Source: Leptolyngbya sp. KIOST-1
Lineage (GTDB): Bacteria; Cyanobacteriota; Cyanobacteriia; Phormidesmidales; Phormidesmidaceae
DNA: 64,000 nucleotides
Direction: 5' to 3'
Assembly: GCF_000763385.1 (NCBI RefSeq)
Contig: NZ_JQFA01000002.1
Coordinates: 3,596,001 to 3,660,000, forward strand
Part shown: positions 9,354-18,454 of the stretch, piece after piece
How the letters are laid out: each line of letters begins with the position of its first letter
Numbering within the stretch: position 1 is the stretch's first letter
The notes under the pieces: model-generated
Database searches by the model: none
Told to the model about the DNA's origin: nothing
The model's input: the letters and a program-made list of their open reading frames with translations, nothing else
Translations under genes and position numbers: made by a program

Positions 9354-9914
9354 TCATTCTGCACCGGCGGGCAGCAACTCAAGGCTGAAGTCCACATAGG
9401 TAGAGTCGGGCATCAGCGTACCCAATAGCTGAGCCTCCTGGATGTCAACCCTGGTTAAGTCAGCGCCGCGCAGGTCGGCCCCCTGGAGGTTGGCGTTGCT
9501 GAGGTTAGCCCCGCTGAGATTAGCTCCCTTGAGGTTGGCCCCACGCAAATCGCTGCCAGCGAGCACCGCTTCCTTGAGGCTGGCACCGTGGAAATTGACC
9601 CCAATCAGTTTTGCCCCAGACAGCAAGGCCCGATTGAGCTGCGCCCCGGACAGATCGGCTAAGAAAAAGTCGGTGCCAATCAGGTTAGCCCAGTTCAGCT
9701 TGGTTCTTCGCAGGCAGCTATAGGAAAATACGGCCCCAGGCATAAATACTCCAGACATATTCACCCCCAGGAGGTTGCAGCCGATGAACTCCACAAAGGG
9801 CATCTTGATGCCCTGGAGAGAGAGGTTCCGCAGGTCTAGGTGCTCAAACTGAAGCTGCCCTCGGCAGTAACTCTGATTCAAGATCTCTAAGGTATGGTGG
9901 CGCTGAGACGGCAT
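9354..9914 (-). CDS. Pentapeptide repeat protein
   Basis: A 186-residue protein. From about residue 40 it consists of A(D/N)Lxx repeats, for example SDLRGANLKGANLSGANLSN and LQGADLRGADL, which fold into a right-handed quadrilateral beta helix. No signal peptide or extra domain is visible, so it is probably cytoplasmic. Cyanobacteria carry many such proteins and most have no known function. It converges with the MlaE-type gene; the pair CCTTCA/TGAAGG at 9292-9313 could form a weak hairpin between them. Confidence 0.85.
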   Translation of the reverse strand: MPSQRHHTLEILNQSYCRGQLQFEHLDLRNLSLQGIKMPFVEFIGCNLLGVNMSGVFMPGAVFSYSCLRRTKLNWANLIGTDFFLADLSGAQLNRALLSGAKLIGVNFHGASLKEAVLAGSDLRGANLKGANLSGANLSNANLQGADLRGADLTRVDIQEAQLLGTLMPDSTYVDFSLELLPAGAE

Positions 9915-10389
9915 AGGTGTCTGATGTAGCGTAGGTAAAAGCTGCGATCGCAGAGCTGCGATCGCCGTTGCTCACAATCCGCTTGCGACTGGGTTGTGGT
10001 TGTGTTGGTGGTAGATGAAGGGCACCCGCCGAGGCGCTGAAATCCCCAAACGACAAAGAGTTCGGCGCAAGTTGGCTAATCTCATCCTAGGCGATTTGCC
10101 GGGTTTTGGAGGCGGCAGACGCTTAATCTTTGTATCGTTTGAAACAAAAGACTTAACAACCCCTCCCCCTATTCTCTGCATCTCAAAGGACCCTGCGATT
10201 TGAGATCGGGCAGCTGCGGGGCAATCAAGCACGAGATCCCAATTATTGCAACCTATGTTGATATTCTGTTACATTTGATTTACCTTAGTTAACATTGGAG
10301 CAGAAAAGCGTTGACACAGGTTGTGCGGACAAGGCTTGGATTAGCAACGCGCTCTGCGACTGTCAACATCTTGAACTGGAGGTTCTTCA
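9915..10389. other. Intergenic region upstream of the Psb35-like gene
   Basis: About 475 bases with HIP1-like GCGATCGC sites near 9944-9965. Two overlapping antiparallel reading frames (10015-10203 plus, 9972-10232 minus) are not gene-like. The 150 bases before 10390 are AT-rich and should contain the promoter of the Psb35-like gene. Confidence 0.4.
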
Positions 10390-10614
10390 ATGTTTGCTCT
10401 ACTCATTTCGCTGTTTGTTGTCGGTTGGGTTGCCGTAGCGCTGATTGGTTCTCAGGCCTATTTTCGAGGCGAACAAACCAAGCCCATCCACGAGCGCAAC
10501 TGGCGCTCCACCTCCTTTGACCGACTAGCCCAATCCATTACAGGGCGGTCTACTGACGCTGAAGATCGCGTACCTGCCTACAGCGGCGATGCTTTTACCA
10601 GCAACTCCCTCTAG
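10390..10614 (+). CDS. psb35: Psb35-like photosystem II assembly protein
   Basis: A 74-residue protein with one N-terminal transmembrane helix (LISLFVVGWVAVALIGSQAY) followed by a conserved soluble segment, FRGEQTKPIHERNWRS and SFDRLAQSITG. This matches my recollection of the Psb35 family, small single-span proteins that associate with the CP47 module and high-light-inducible proteins during photosystem II assembly. TGGAGG stands nine bases before the ATG. The gene is monocistronic, and a strong terminator lies 186 bases downstream. The assignment rests on recalled sequence features, so it is probable rather than certain. Confidence 0.65.
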   Translation: MFALLISLFVVGWVAVALIGSQAYFRGEQTKPIHERNWRSTSFDRLAQSITGRSTDAEDRVPAYSGDAFTSNSL

Positions 10615-10800
10615 GGCCGTGGTTCTTCAGAGGTTTATGAAATGCACTTGATGGCCGCTTTGGCTCAAAAGTCAACGGTTAGAGCTTCTAGCCTTCTAAT
10701 GGCTGGATCTGGAGACGCTAGTTGTATCAGGTCTGTGGCCGGTGCCGATAGCGCTCCCTGGAGCAGGCAACCCGAGGTTTTCCTGTAGGCTCCTATGCCA

Positions 10801-10830
10801 AGCCGCTTCCGACTGGGAGCGGCTTTTTTT
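10801..10830 (+). terminator. Rho-independent terminator
   Basis: AGCCGCTTCC and GGGAGCGGCT form a 10-bp stem with one G-T pair and a GACT loop, followed directly by a T run. This is the best intrinsic terminator in the window. It probably ends the psb35 transcript. Confidence 0.85.
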
Positions 10831-10936
10831 CTAGTGCTCTGTCAAGCCTATATGCAAGGTTGGCTGGCGCGCTAGCAGAACCCAAGAGGGCTGACTGCCG
10901 TTGGGTTACGCTGCGCTTCACCCGACCTACGGGAAC
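10831..10936 (+). repeat. Dispersed 106-base repeat, copy 1
   Basis: Directly after the terminator. It matches the reverse complement of 62091-62196 over its whole length, including CTCTGTCAAGCC, GCGCTAGCAGAACCCAA and AGGGCTGACTG. It has no coding potential. Confidence 0.75.
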
Positions 10937-11155
10937 CCTAATTTTTAGCGTTGGCGCTGCACTGGTAACCTCGCTCTGGGCCACCTTTTGCCTCAAGATT
11001 CGGGCTGTTTTCCTTCCCCCGTAGAAGGACTCTACTCTGCTAAAGAAATCTCTTACTAAATCCGCCCGCCTACCCCTGGGAGGGCTGGTCAAACATCCTT
11101 TGCCCCTCCGCAAGTTTCCTGCTTCGAATCGAGGTTGTACAGTGGGGATTAGGCA
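10937..11155. other. Intergenic remainder before the SbcC-like gene
   Basis: About 220 bases between the dispersed repeat and the 3' end of the Rad50-like gene. I see no gene, terminator or known RNA here. Confidence 0.3.
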
Positions 11156-13921
11156 TCAGGCGGGTTCCCGTTCTACCACAATCACATTCTCGGTCAACTG
11201 CTCAAAGGTGTCGTCGTGGCTGATCACAAACAGCTGCTGAAAGGTCTTGATCCGGCCAATGGCCTCGGCCAGCCCCTGCCGTCTGGGACGATCCATATTG
11301 GTTGTGGGCTCATCAAAAAAGGCAATATCCACGTCGGCCAGCACCTTGAGCAGCGCCAGCCTGACCGCCAGGGCGGCGCACATTTGCTCTCCCCCTGAGA
11401 GGTTGCCAAAGCGCCGCTGGTTTGGTCCATCCTGCACCAGAATCTCGTAATCCCGGCTCCACTCCAGCCCCACGTTGGGGCGATTGAGCAGATCGCGAAA
11501 CAGGCGGTCCGCCTGCTGAGAGACGCTGCGCAGGTACTGCTCGGTAATGCGGGGACCCGCCTCGTTGTAGGCTCGACGGGCGAAGGTGACAAAGCGCTTG
11601 ACCTGCTCCCGGTGCTGGAGCTGCTGCTTGGCGGCGTCGCGACGCTGGGCGATCGCCTCCAGCCCGGCCATCTGCTGGTTGAGATCCGCTAGCCGCTGCT
11701 GCTGCTGGGGCAGACCACCTGCCAGCTGGTCGGCCTCCGATTTGACGGTGCTGTAGGTGGTTTCGAGCTGGGCCGCGGCGTCGGGGTCGAAGTTGGTGAG
11801 GGCCTGCTGGTAGGTCTCCTCCAGCTCGGCCTGCTGCTGCTGGGTCTGGGCCAGAGCGGTGTTGGCGGCGGCCAGGTCGGCCTGGAGCTGGGGGTGCTGG
11901 TTGGCCAGCTGCTGGTTTTGCAGGTAAAGGCTGTAACCAGCCTGGTACTGGGCGCGATCGCTCTGGGCCTGGGCCAGGCGCTGGTCGAGGTCAGCAAAGC
12001 TCTCCAGCTGGGTGTTGAGGTCCTGTACCTGGCGGTTCAGATCGTCCAGGGCCAGGGACTGGGCCTCATGGGCCTGTTCGATGCGGCCTTTGTCCTGCAG
12101 GGTCCGCTCCAGAATTTGGCTTTTTTCGCGCGGGCGACCCAGGGCATTGAGGTCCTGGTCTAGGGCGGCGAGGTCTGTGGTCAGGTTGGCCTGTTGATCC
12201 AGCTGCTTGTCCAGAACGTCGAGGTGGCCGGACAATTCCGCCTGGGACTGCTGCAGGTGGGCAATTTGATCGGTTAAAGTATCCAGCTGGCCCAGCTCCG
12301 CCTGCCACCCGTAGCGCTGTTTGAGATCGCCCTCTACGGTTTTGAGCGTGGCCCTGAGGGCTTGTTCATCGGTTTGGTCGGCCAGATCGCGCAGGATTAC
12401 CTTCAGGGCCGTCACCAGCGAGTCGTGCAGGACCGCGCTCCCCTGAAGCGTCGCCTCAACCCGCTCCAGGGTGGCTCCCGAAAGCAGGGGGAGGCTCTCG
12501 GCCAGAACGGCAAGTTCCTTGAGCACGGCCTTGATCTCGGTCTGCTGCCGGTGCCCCTGGCGCTGACTCTCCGTTACCAACGCGCGAATTTCGGCCTCAA
12601 ACTGGCGGGCGGCCGCCATCCGATTGAGCTGCAGCAGCAGGCGATCGCGCTGCTCCTCCAGGGGGGCGATTGCCTCGACCTCAGGCTGTAGGGCCAGCAG
12701 GCGATCGCGGGCTTGCAAAACCTGGGCAATCTGCTGGCTGAGTTGGTCCGCCTGGGCCTGCCCCTGCTGGCGTTGGCGCTGAGCCTGTTGCTGCTCTTCC
12801 AGCTGCCGCTGCAGGTGCTGACGGCGGGCTTCCAGCTCCCCCTGCACTGCGATCTGGGGTTGCAGCCGGACCAGCTCCTGCTCGGTGGTTGCAAAGCTCT
12901 CCAGCTGGGTTTGCCAGCGGGCCAGCTCCACCTGCGTTTGGGCCTGTTTTTTCGCTAGGGCCTGGCACTCGGTCTGGAGGGTCTGGCGCTGCCGCTGCTC
13001 CTGGGCCAGGGTCTGGAAGGTTTGCTCGATCGCCTGGTAGCCGTCGTAGGCGGCTCGATGGGCCTGGCACAGGGCGATCGCCTGCTCGGCATGCTGCACC
13101 GACTGCTGCACCCGAGCCAGGTTGGCCTGTTTGGTCTCAAGCTGGTGCAGCAGCCCCTGACGCTGGTTGGCCAGGGTTTGAACTTCCTGAGCCTGGGCCT
13201 TGAGGCGATCGCGCTGGATTTGCAGGGTAGCAAGGGAAGCGCTCAGCGTTTGCAGGCGTTGTTCGCTGGTGGCGATGTCCTGCTGGAGGGTCTGCTGGCG
13301 CTGGTGCAGGTCGTCCCGTCCGGTCAGAGCCTCCTCGTACTGGGCAATCTCGCGCCGGGTGGCCTCCACCTGGTCTTCGGCGTAGCGGCGCAGGGCGTTC
13401 ATTTGCTTAAAGGCCAGCTTGTAGTCTTCCACCTTGAGAATGGCGTCAAACACCGCTTTGCGATGCTCCGCAGGCTGCAAAAAGTCGGCGGTAAAGGTGC
13501 CCTGGGGCACACCCAGGGTGCGGGCAAACAGCTGGGGCAGGTTGGTGGTAGGGCCTACCCCCAGGTGCTGACGCAGCCAGGGCAGCACCTCGTCTTTGAT
13601 GCGGGTGTAGGCCAGCCGCTCGTTGAGCTGCGGGTCAAACAGAGCGTAGCCCCGCTGGGTGCAGCGCTGCACCTGGTAGGTGCGACCATCGTAGTTGGAG
13701 GTAAAGGTGACCGTCACCTGGGCACTGCCGCTGCCGTTGCGGATCAGGTCCTCTTTGGCGTAGTCGCCCTGGTAGTTGAAGAGCACCCAGGCGATCGCCT
13801 CTAAAATACTGGTTTTGCCCGCCCCGTTTTCGCCGCAGATGGCGTTGGTCCCCGGCTGAAACTCGAAGTAGCGATCGCGGTGGGTCTTGAAGTTTTGCAG
13901 CGCCACCGACAGAATTTGCAT
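11156..13921 (-). CDS. Rad50/SbcC-like SMC-type ATPase without zinc hook
   Basis: A 921-residue protein starting MQILSVALQNFKTHRDR. The Walker A motif is GENGAGKTS (about 30-38). Long Gln-rich coiled coils fill about 180-790. The ABC signature LSGGEQMCAALAVRLALL and Walker B IAFFDEPTTNMDR are near the C-terminus. This is the Rad50/SbcC layout for DNA end processing with a Mre11/SbcD nuclease. The CxxC zinc hook that normally sits in the middle of the coiled coil is absent. Instead a helical non-Gln segment (about 475-535) occupies the turn. No sbcD gene is adjacent. An alternative ATG four codons upstream (13933) exists. Confidence 0.85.
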   Translation of the reverse strand: MQILSVALQNFKTHRDRYFEFQPGTNAICGENGAGKTSILEAIAWVLFNYQGDYAKEDLIRNGSGSAQVTVTFTSNYDGRTYQVQRCTQRGYALFDPQLNERLAYTRIKDEVLPWLRQHLGVGPTTNLPQLFARTLGVPQGTFTADFLQPAEHRKAVFDAILKVEDYKLAFKQMNALRRYAEDQVEATRREIAQYEEALTGRDDLHQRQQTLQQDIATSEQRLQTLSASLATLQIQRDRLKAQAQEVQTLANQRQGLLHQLETKQANLARVQQSVQHAEQAIALCQAHRAAYDGYQAIEQTFQTLAQEQRQRQTLQTECQALAKKQAQTQVELARWQTQLESFATTEQELVRLQPQIAVQGELEARRQHLQRQLEEQQQAQRQRQQGQAQADQLSQQIAQVLQARDRLLALQPEVEAIAPLEEQRDRLLLQLNRMAAARQFEAEIRALVTESQRQGHRQQTEIKAVLKELAVLAESLPLLSGATLERVEATLQGSAVLHDSLVTALKVILRDLADQTDEQALRATLKTVEGDLKQRYGWQAELGQLDTLTDQIAHLQQSQAELSGHLDVLDKQLDQQANLTTDLAALDQDLNALGRPREKSQILERTLQDKGRIEQAHEAQSLALDDLNRQVQDLNTQLESFADLDQRLAQAQSDRAQYQAGYSLYLQNQQLANQHPQLQADLAAANTALAQTQQQQAELEETYQQALTNFDPDAAAQLETTYSTVKSEADQLAGGLPQQQQRLADLNQQMAGLEAIAQRRDAAKQQLQHREQVKRFVTFARRAYNEAGPRITEQYLRSVSQQADRLFRDLLNRPNVGLEWSRDYEILVQDGPNQRRFGNLSGGEQMCAALAVRLALLKVLADVDIAFFDEPTTNMDRPRRQGLAEAIGRIKTFQQLFVISHDDTFEQLTENVIVVEREPA

Positions 13922-14024
13922 ACTCCGTTCCATTGCTCAAGCCACGAAGACTAGGATAGCTTTCTTTGTCGGGGCTGAGGACTAGGGCTGAGGTGGAGCC
14001 CAGCGCACCGGCGATCCTAGTCCT

Positions 14025-14116
14025 GGCGGGCAGAAATATAACAACCCTTGCTGTGGGTGTTGGGTGTTGGGTGTTGGGTGTCAGGAATGGTTGGCCAGCT
14101 TACGCTGCAGGGTATT
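14025..14116 (+). repeat. Dispersed 92-base repeat, copy A
   Basis: Begins GGCGGGCAGAAATATAACAA, contains TTGCTGTGGGTGTTGGGTG with three TTGGGTG units, then CAGGAATGGTTGGCCA and a CGCTGCAG end. It matches 19389-19480 over the full 92 bases. Its right end reaches the stop codon of the caspase-like gene. Confidence 0.8.
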
Positions 14117-16925
14117 AGTCCTCGCGGGCGGCGGTGGAGGTAAAGCACACAGGGGCGAGAGTACCACTGGTGCACCAGATTTGAATCACAACCGCTGGAT
14201 TGTCAGGGGAAATCCACCACGCCTGGAGCTTGACCATCTGGTTGGCTGGGGGCAGATTGGCCGGGGAGCTGGCCCCAATCGCAGGCTGAGCGGCCCCTTT
14301 TCCCGCGGCTGGACGGCCCTGGCCTACCGCTCGGACCGACTGCATAGGGGCGGTCTGGCCAACGCTCTGGGCTGTTGGACTGGGCAGGGGCAGCCGCGGG
14401 GTGCCCACAGTCCCAACCTGGGGCGATCCAAAGGCAGGTCGCCCCAGGTCTGCGCCTGGCTCCTGGATGGGGGCAGGTTCTGTCAGGGTAAAGGCCGGGG
14501 CAACATCGCTAGTGGGCGATCGGGGAGATTTGGCCAGAACCAACTGGCTCTCCGGCTGGGTCATGTAGCTGTGGCCGTAGGCGGTCAGCATGCCAGTGGC
14601 CATACTGAGGGGAATCAGCAGCCGCACCAGGTGGCGCTTGCGACAGCAGTTTCTGGCGTAGCGATCGCACTCGTCTATATAGTCGTGGGCCAGCACCGAA
14701 AGCTGGTCGCCGTGGGCCTGCCTGAGGAGTTTCGCCTCGTCCAGGCGGGTTTTGGTCAAAAAATAGTCGGGATGGTGGGGCTGCTGCTGCTGCTGCCACG
14801 CCTGCGCGGCTACTTCAATAGTCCGCTGCTGGCGTACCAGAGCGCCGTCGCTGTGCAGCCATTGTTGTAGCAACGGCCAGTTGCGAATCAGGGCCTCGTG
14901 GGCAATGTCAAAGCAGGGCGAGCCGCTGCTGGGTTCAGGGCGGTAATCTGGCCCCAGGGTGGGCGATCGCGGTAATTCAGGCAACGTTTGGTCCGTTCCC
15001 CAGGGCAATGGCGACCACCCGGGCACCGCAATCGCCGCTAGATCCCGTGGCCCTGGGCAGACGGGCTGGGCCACCACCAGCCGCGCCGCCAGCAGTTTGT
15101 CCAGGGTCGCCAGTACCACCCGCTGGGATCGGGTCGGGGTGACCAGCTCCGATAGCGTTACCGAGCGGCGGGTGGGAACGGGGCTGTCGCCCAGGTCGCA
15201 GAAGCTCAAAAAAATCCGCCGTGCGATCGCCTGCTCGGTTTGGGAGAGGCCCTGGTAAATGCTGGTGGCCTGCTGGTTGAGCAGCTGGCGCAGCCCCCCC
15301 ATCTCGACGTAGGTGGCCAGGGTGAGGCGCGGCGGGGCTGACTCGGTGGCAGGTATCTCCCGCCGCAGCCACAGGTCTTTGAGAACCTTTTGCAGCAGGG
15401 CCAGGTCGGCGGGGGCACTGACGACGTCCAGCAGCAGGGTGTAGACCAGATTGGCGTCGTAGCCCAGGCCCAGTTTCTCCAGAGGGCCAACAATGGTGGC
15501 CTTGAGCTGGTTATAGGTCATGGTTGGAACCGGCAGGCTGTGGGCCATAACCAGTGCCTGCAACTTGGGCACATCGGCCAGGTCGACCAGGTGGTGCGAT
15601 CGCAGCCCCAGCACCAGGTGCAGGGGCAGATGCTCCTGCTCGATGGCGGCGATCAGGCAGGCGATCACCAGGCGGCGATCGCGCTCTGAGGCCAAATCTG
15701 GGGTTAGCAATTCCTCAAACTGGTCCAGCACCAGCACCAGTCGATAACTGGGGCCACGCTCGCTCACCAGCGCCTGCACCAGTTGGCAAAACCCCTCGGC
15801 CCCCTGCTGCAAAAAAGATTCGGCCCGGCGCAACTGTTCGGCCCGCTGGAGCCCTGTGGCCTGGGCCTCCACAAAGACCTCCGCTATCCGGGTCACCGGA
15901 GCGGTACTGAGGGCTGAGTAGCGCACGTCCCAGGTGGTTTCGGGATGGGGGCTGGTCAACCGAGGCATGAGCCCCGCCTGGAGTAGCGAGGTTTTGCCCA
16001 CCCCGGAAGCGCCCGTCAGTACGCACAGCCGCGAGGATTGTACCCGCTGCACCAGGGTGTGGATCACGTCGTCGCGACCAAAAAAAAACTCGCTGCGGGC
16101 GCTTTCAAAAGCGGCCGCGCCGGGAAACGGGCAAAAGCCATAGCGCAGCTTGTGCAGCCGGTCCAGCAGCGTTGGCGGTGCGTCCTGGGCCTGGGTGATC
16201 AACCCCGATACGCGGGTCAGCACAATCTCGCTGCCAGAGCTCTCAAACAGGGGTTGCTGGATCTCCCCCTTGAGCTGGCGATTGACGACATCGGTGAGGT
16301 AGTGACCGGTGACTATGCCGCCTTTGATCTTGTATGGGTTGAGCCCCGATAGCAGAGCCTGGGTAAAAACACTGTGATCGCCGCTGAGGGATTCGTAGGC
16401 GGCTTCGTACTCGCGGGCGGCGACCATAAACAGGCGATCGATACCGGATCTGGCCCCGGGATCGGCCTCCAACAGGTTAAAAAATTCGCCGCCGTGGCAG
16501 CAGTCGAGCACAATCACCTGCTGCTGCACAGGACTTTCTTGCAGTAGTCGCCGCAGCCAGTGGAGAGACAGTCCATATTGTCCGGCCCCAGGGTTGGCGT
16601 CGCTGGTGGCCAGGTAGCCCTCCTGAATGCCCGCCTGTCGCTGGAGGCCGTGGCCCGAATAATAGAAAATTGCAGTTTGGGGTATGGTTTTACCCGCCGG
16701 TTTAAACAGCTTGATCAGGGCGGCTTCTAGCAAGGCTGTAGTGACTAATCCGCGCTGGTTAATCGCAGGCTTCTGATCGATGATGGCCTCTGGCAGCCGC
16801 ACCACACGACATTCTCCAAAGCCCTCCAGACAACGGGCTACCGAATCGGCATCGCGCGCTGGTGCCTGTAATTCAGGTAGGTGTTGGTAGGCATTAATTC
16901 CGACAATAAGCGCATCCCGTGACAT
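14115..16925 (-). CDS. Caspase-like (peptidase C14) protein fused to a STAND NTPase
   Basis: A 936-residue protein. Residues 1-235 are a caspase-hemoglobinase fold with the catalytic dyad: His92 in FYYSGHG and Cys143 in VLDCCHGGEF. A STAND-type NTPase follows, with FFGRDDVIHTLVQ, Walker A GASGVGKTS (305-313) and Walker B-like LVLVLDQFEELLTP (about 400). One transmembrane helix lies near 758-785, and the tail is Pro-rich with no WD40 or TPR sensor repeats. Such orthocaspase-STAND proteins are thought to act in regulated cell death or antiviral conflict. The last codons overlap the end of repeat copy A. Confidence 0.85.
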   Translation of the reverse strand: MSRDALIVGINAYQHLPELQAPARDADSVARCLEGFGECRVVRLPEAIIDQKPAINQRGLVTTALLEAALIKLFKPAGKTIPQTAIFYYSGHGLQRQAGIQEGYLATSDANPGAGQYGLSLHWLRRLLQESPVQQQVIVLDCCHGGEFFNLLEADPGARSGIDRLFMVAAREYEAAYESLSGDHSVFTQALLSGLNPYKIKGGIVTGHYLTDVVNRQLKGEIQQPLFESSGSEIVLTRVSGLITQAQDAPPTLLDRLHKLRYGFCPFPGAAAFESARSEFFFGRDDVIHTLVQRVQSSRLCVLTGASGVGKTSLLQAGLMPRLTSPHPETTWDVRYSALSTAPVTRIAEVFVEAQATGLQRAEQLRRAESFLQQGAEGFCQLVQALVSERGPSYRLVLVLDQFEELLTPDLASERDRRLVIACLIAAIEQEHLPLHLVLGLRSHHLVDLADVPKLQALVMAHSLPVPTMTYNQLKATIVGPLEKLGLGYDANLVYTLLLDVVSAPADLALLQKVLKDLWLRREIPATESAPPRLTLATYVEMGGLRQLLNQQATSIYQGLSQTEQAIARRIFLSFCDLGDSPVPTRRSVTLSELVTPTRSQRVVLATLDKLLAARLVVAQPVCPGPRDLAAIAVPGWSPLPWGTDQTLPELPRSPTLGPDYRPEPSSGSPCFDIAHEALIRNWPLLQQWLHSDGALVRQQRTIEVAAQAWQQQQQPHHPDYFLTKTRLDEAKLLRQAHGDQLSVLAHDYIDECDRYARNCCRKRHLVRLLIPLSMATGMLTAYGHSYMTQPESQLVLAKSPRSPTSDVAPAFTLTEPAPIQEPGADLGRPAFGSPQVGTVGTPRLPLPSPTAQSVGQTAPMQSVRAVGQGRPAAGKGAAQPAIGASSPANLPPANQMVKLQAWWISPDNPAVVIQIWCTSGTLAPVCFTSTAARED

Positions 16926-17550
16926 TTTTTATTGCACCCTGGTTTGGCATGTTCTTGATCTAAACCATTGACCAATGGCAATGAATACACCACGAAATTG
17001 GCCGTTGGTTTGGGCAGAGTTTTGGCAAATCAGTGGTTAAAACGCTTGAAAATTAAATTTTCAAACTGAATGCCCATGCCTCAATGAAATCAGCTTAGCC
17101 AGGGGGTTGAATACTTTTAAAGGGGGGTTTGACCCCTAAGCAAAACGTAAGTCAAAATACCTTTTTTCTAAAAGTAGAATAAATTCGTAGAATCACGCAG
17201 AGGTTGAGGGCTGCTCGGGTTGGGAGCGCAACCGCAACCGGGAAAACCGCACAGATCAGCAATTTTGTGACATTTAAATTTACCCGATCCCTCTCGCCCT
17301 CTGTAGGATTACAGAGGTAAATCTGTACCTCCGCAATTTAGCGCAAGTTGCTCTTGGCTCGATTAGCTCTATGTCTAACCTTCCTATCAATCAGTGGATT
17401 GTCCAGAGTTTGGAGCAGGGGGAGCTGCTTCTGCAATTTGGAGCACGTGGCCTCGCCAAGTGAGCGGCTGCATCACCAGTTTTTGGCTGCAATTGGCTAC
17501 ACCCTCGACCAGGAACACCCCTCTAACCAGCGACTCCGGCCGACAGCCAA
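16926..17550. other. Intergenic region with a perfect palindrome upstream of the caspase-STAND gene
   Basis: About 625 bases. It is AT-rich near 17040-17180. The 19-base perfect palindrome TTGAAAATTAAATTTTCAA lies at 17046-17064, about 120 bases upstream of the caspase-STAND start. A 30-codon reading frame at 17371-17463 starts with ATG, encodes MSNLPINQWIVQSLEQGELL, and is then cut by a stop. It may be a gene remnant. Confidence 0.4.
17046..17064. promoter_or_regulatory. Perfect 19-base palindrome, candidate operator
   Basis: Nine-base arms around one central A, in the promoter region of the caspase-STAND gene. Such symmetry is typical of a dimeric regulator site. No T-run follows, so it is not an intrinsic terminator. 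Confidence 0.35.
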
Positions 17551-18261
17551 TCAGGCCCAGTTGCCGGGCCAGGTGGTGACCAAAAACACGATCAGGCTGA
17601 TCAGGGCCAGAATGCCCTGGAGCAAATTGCCGACCAGCGTGCCGACGACGATGGCCAGGCCCACCTTGACCGACTGCTGGATGCGCTGGAGCAGTCGGAG
17701 TTCGCGGCGGTGCAAAAATTCGCCAATAAAGGCCCCCAGCACCGTGCCCAGCAGTAGCCCCAGCAGGGGAATGCCGGTGGGCAGGAGGGGCAGCAGGCCA
17801 AACAGGCCCAGAAACATGCCGATAAACGCCCCAATTTGGCCCCAGCTGCTGGCTCCGACCCGCTGAGCCCCCAGCACGCCGGCCAGATAGTCGATGGCAA
17901 AGCTGAGCAGGAGGGCCGCGATCGCCACCCCCAGGGCCCATTTGAGCCCCACAAATCCGGCCACCAGTCCCCAGACCACAATGGCCCCCACAATCAGCGT
18001 GATCCCCGGCAGCGCCGGCACAACGGCCCCGACAACGCCAACCGCCATCACCAGAACCAGCAGCCAGTACAGGGCCAGGTGCCAGACCCCGGGAGCATCG
18101 ATGTTTGGCACCTGCGTGGGCAGGTCGGTGAGGGTCTGGCCCAGGGTCAGCCAGGCGTGACTGACGACGGCCCCCAGGCTGGCCAGCCACTGGCTGATCT
18201 GCTGGTAGATGTGGGAGAGGCCCTGGGGCAGGGCGGGGGCGAGGGCGAAAACGGCGGCCAT
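17551..18261 (-). CDS. DUF456 family membrane protein
   Basis: A 236-residue, very hydrophobic protein. After an N-terminal amphipathic stretch it has helices such as LYWLLVLVMAVGVVGAVVPA and the family-type PALPGITLIVGAIVVWGLVA. A Gly-rich segment, GAFIGMFLGLFGLLPLLPTG, and LGTVLGAFIGEFLH follow. This pattern of paired glycine-rich helices is characteristic of DUF456. The function is unknown, and the location is the membrane. A longer overlapping frame (17387-18313) encodes Pro/Ala/Gly-rich nonsense and is rejected. Confidence 0.8.
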   Translation of the reverse strand: MAAVFALAPALPQGLSHIYQQISQWLASLGAVVSHAWLTLGQTLTDLPTQVPNIDAPGVWHLALYWLLVLVMAVGVVGAVVPALPGITLIVGAIVVWGLVAGFVGLKWALGVAIAALLLSFAIDYLAGVLGAQRVGASSWGQIGAFIGMFLGLFGLLPLLPTGIPLLGLLLGTVLGAFIGEFLHRRELRLLQRIQQSVKVGLAIVVGTLVGNLLQGILALISLIVFLVTTWPGNWA

Positions 18262-18454
18262 AGAAAAAATCCTGGGAGGCGATGCCGCTCCCGGTGGGGC
18301 GGTAGCGGGTCATTGGGGTGGTCTACAGCGAATCATAGCCAAAACTGGGGCCCGAGGAGGTACGGGCATCCAGCCCGGAGGCTCGCACTATTCACGCTGG
18401 TCATGGGAGGGTATCGATGCTGTGGGTAGGCGCAGGGAGCCGGAGGCGTTAGAG

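Noticed and set aside
9972..10232. Antiparallel small frames upstream of psb35
   Set aside because: No ribosome binding site, no protein-like composition, and they mirror each other.
17387..18313. Long minus-strand frame overlapping the DUF456 gene
   Set aside because: Encodes Pro/Gly/Ala/Arg-rich shadow sequence; the DUF456 frame has clear membrane helices.
18209..18454. N-terminal extension of the EamA exporter to 18209
   Set aside because: It overlaps the DUF456 gene on the other strand, has no membrane character, and a better TTG start with GGAGG exists at 18455.
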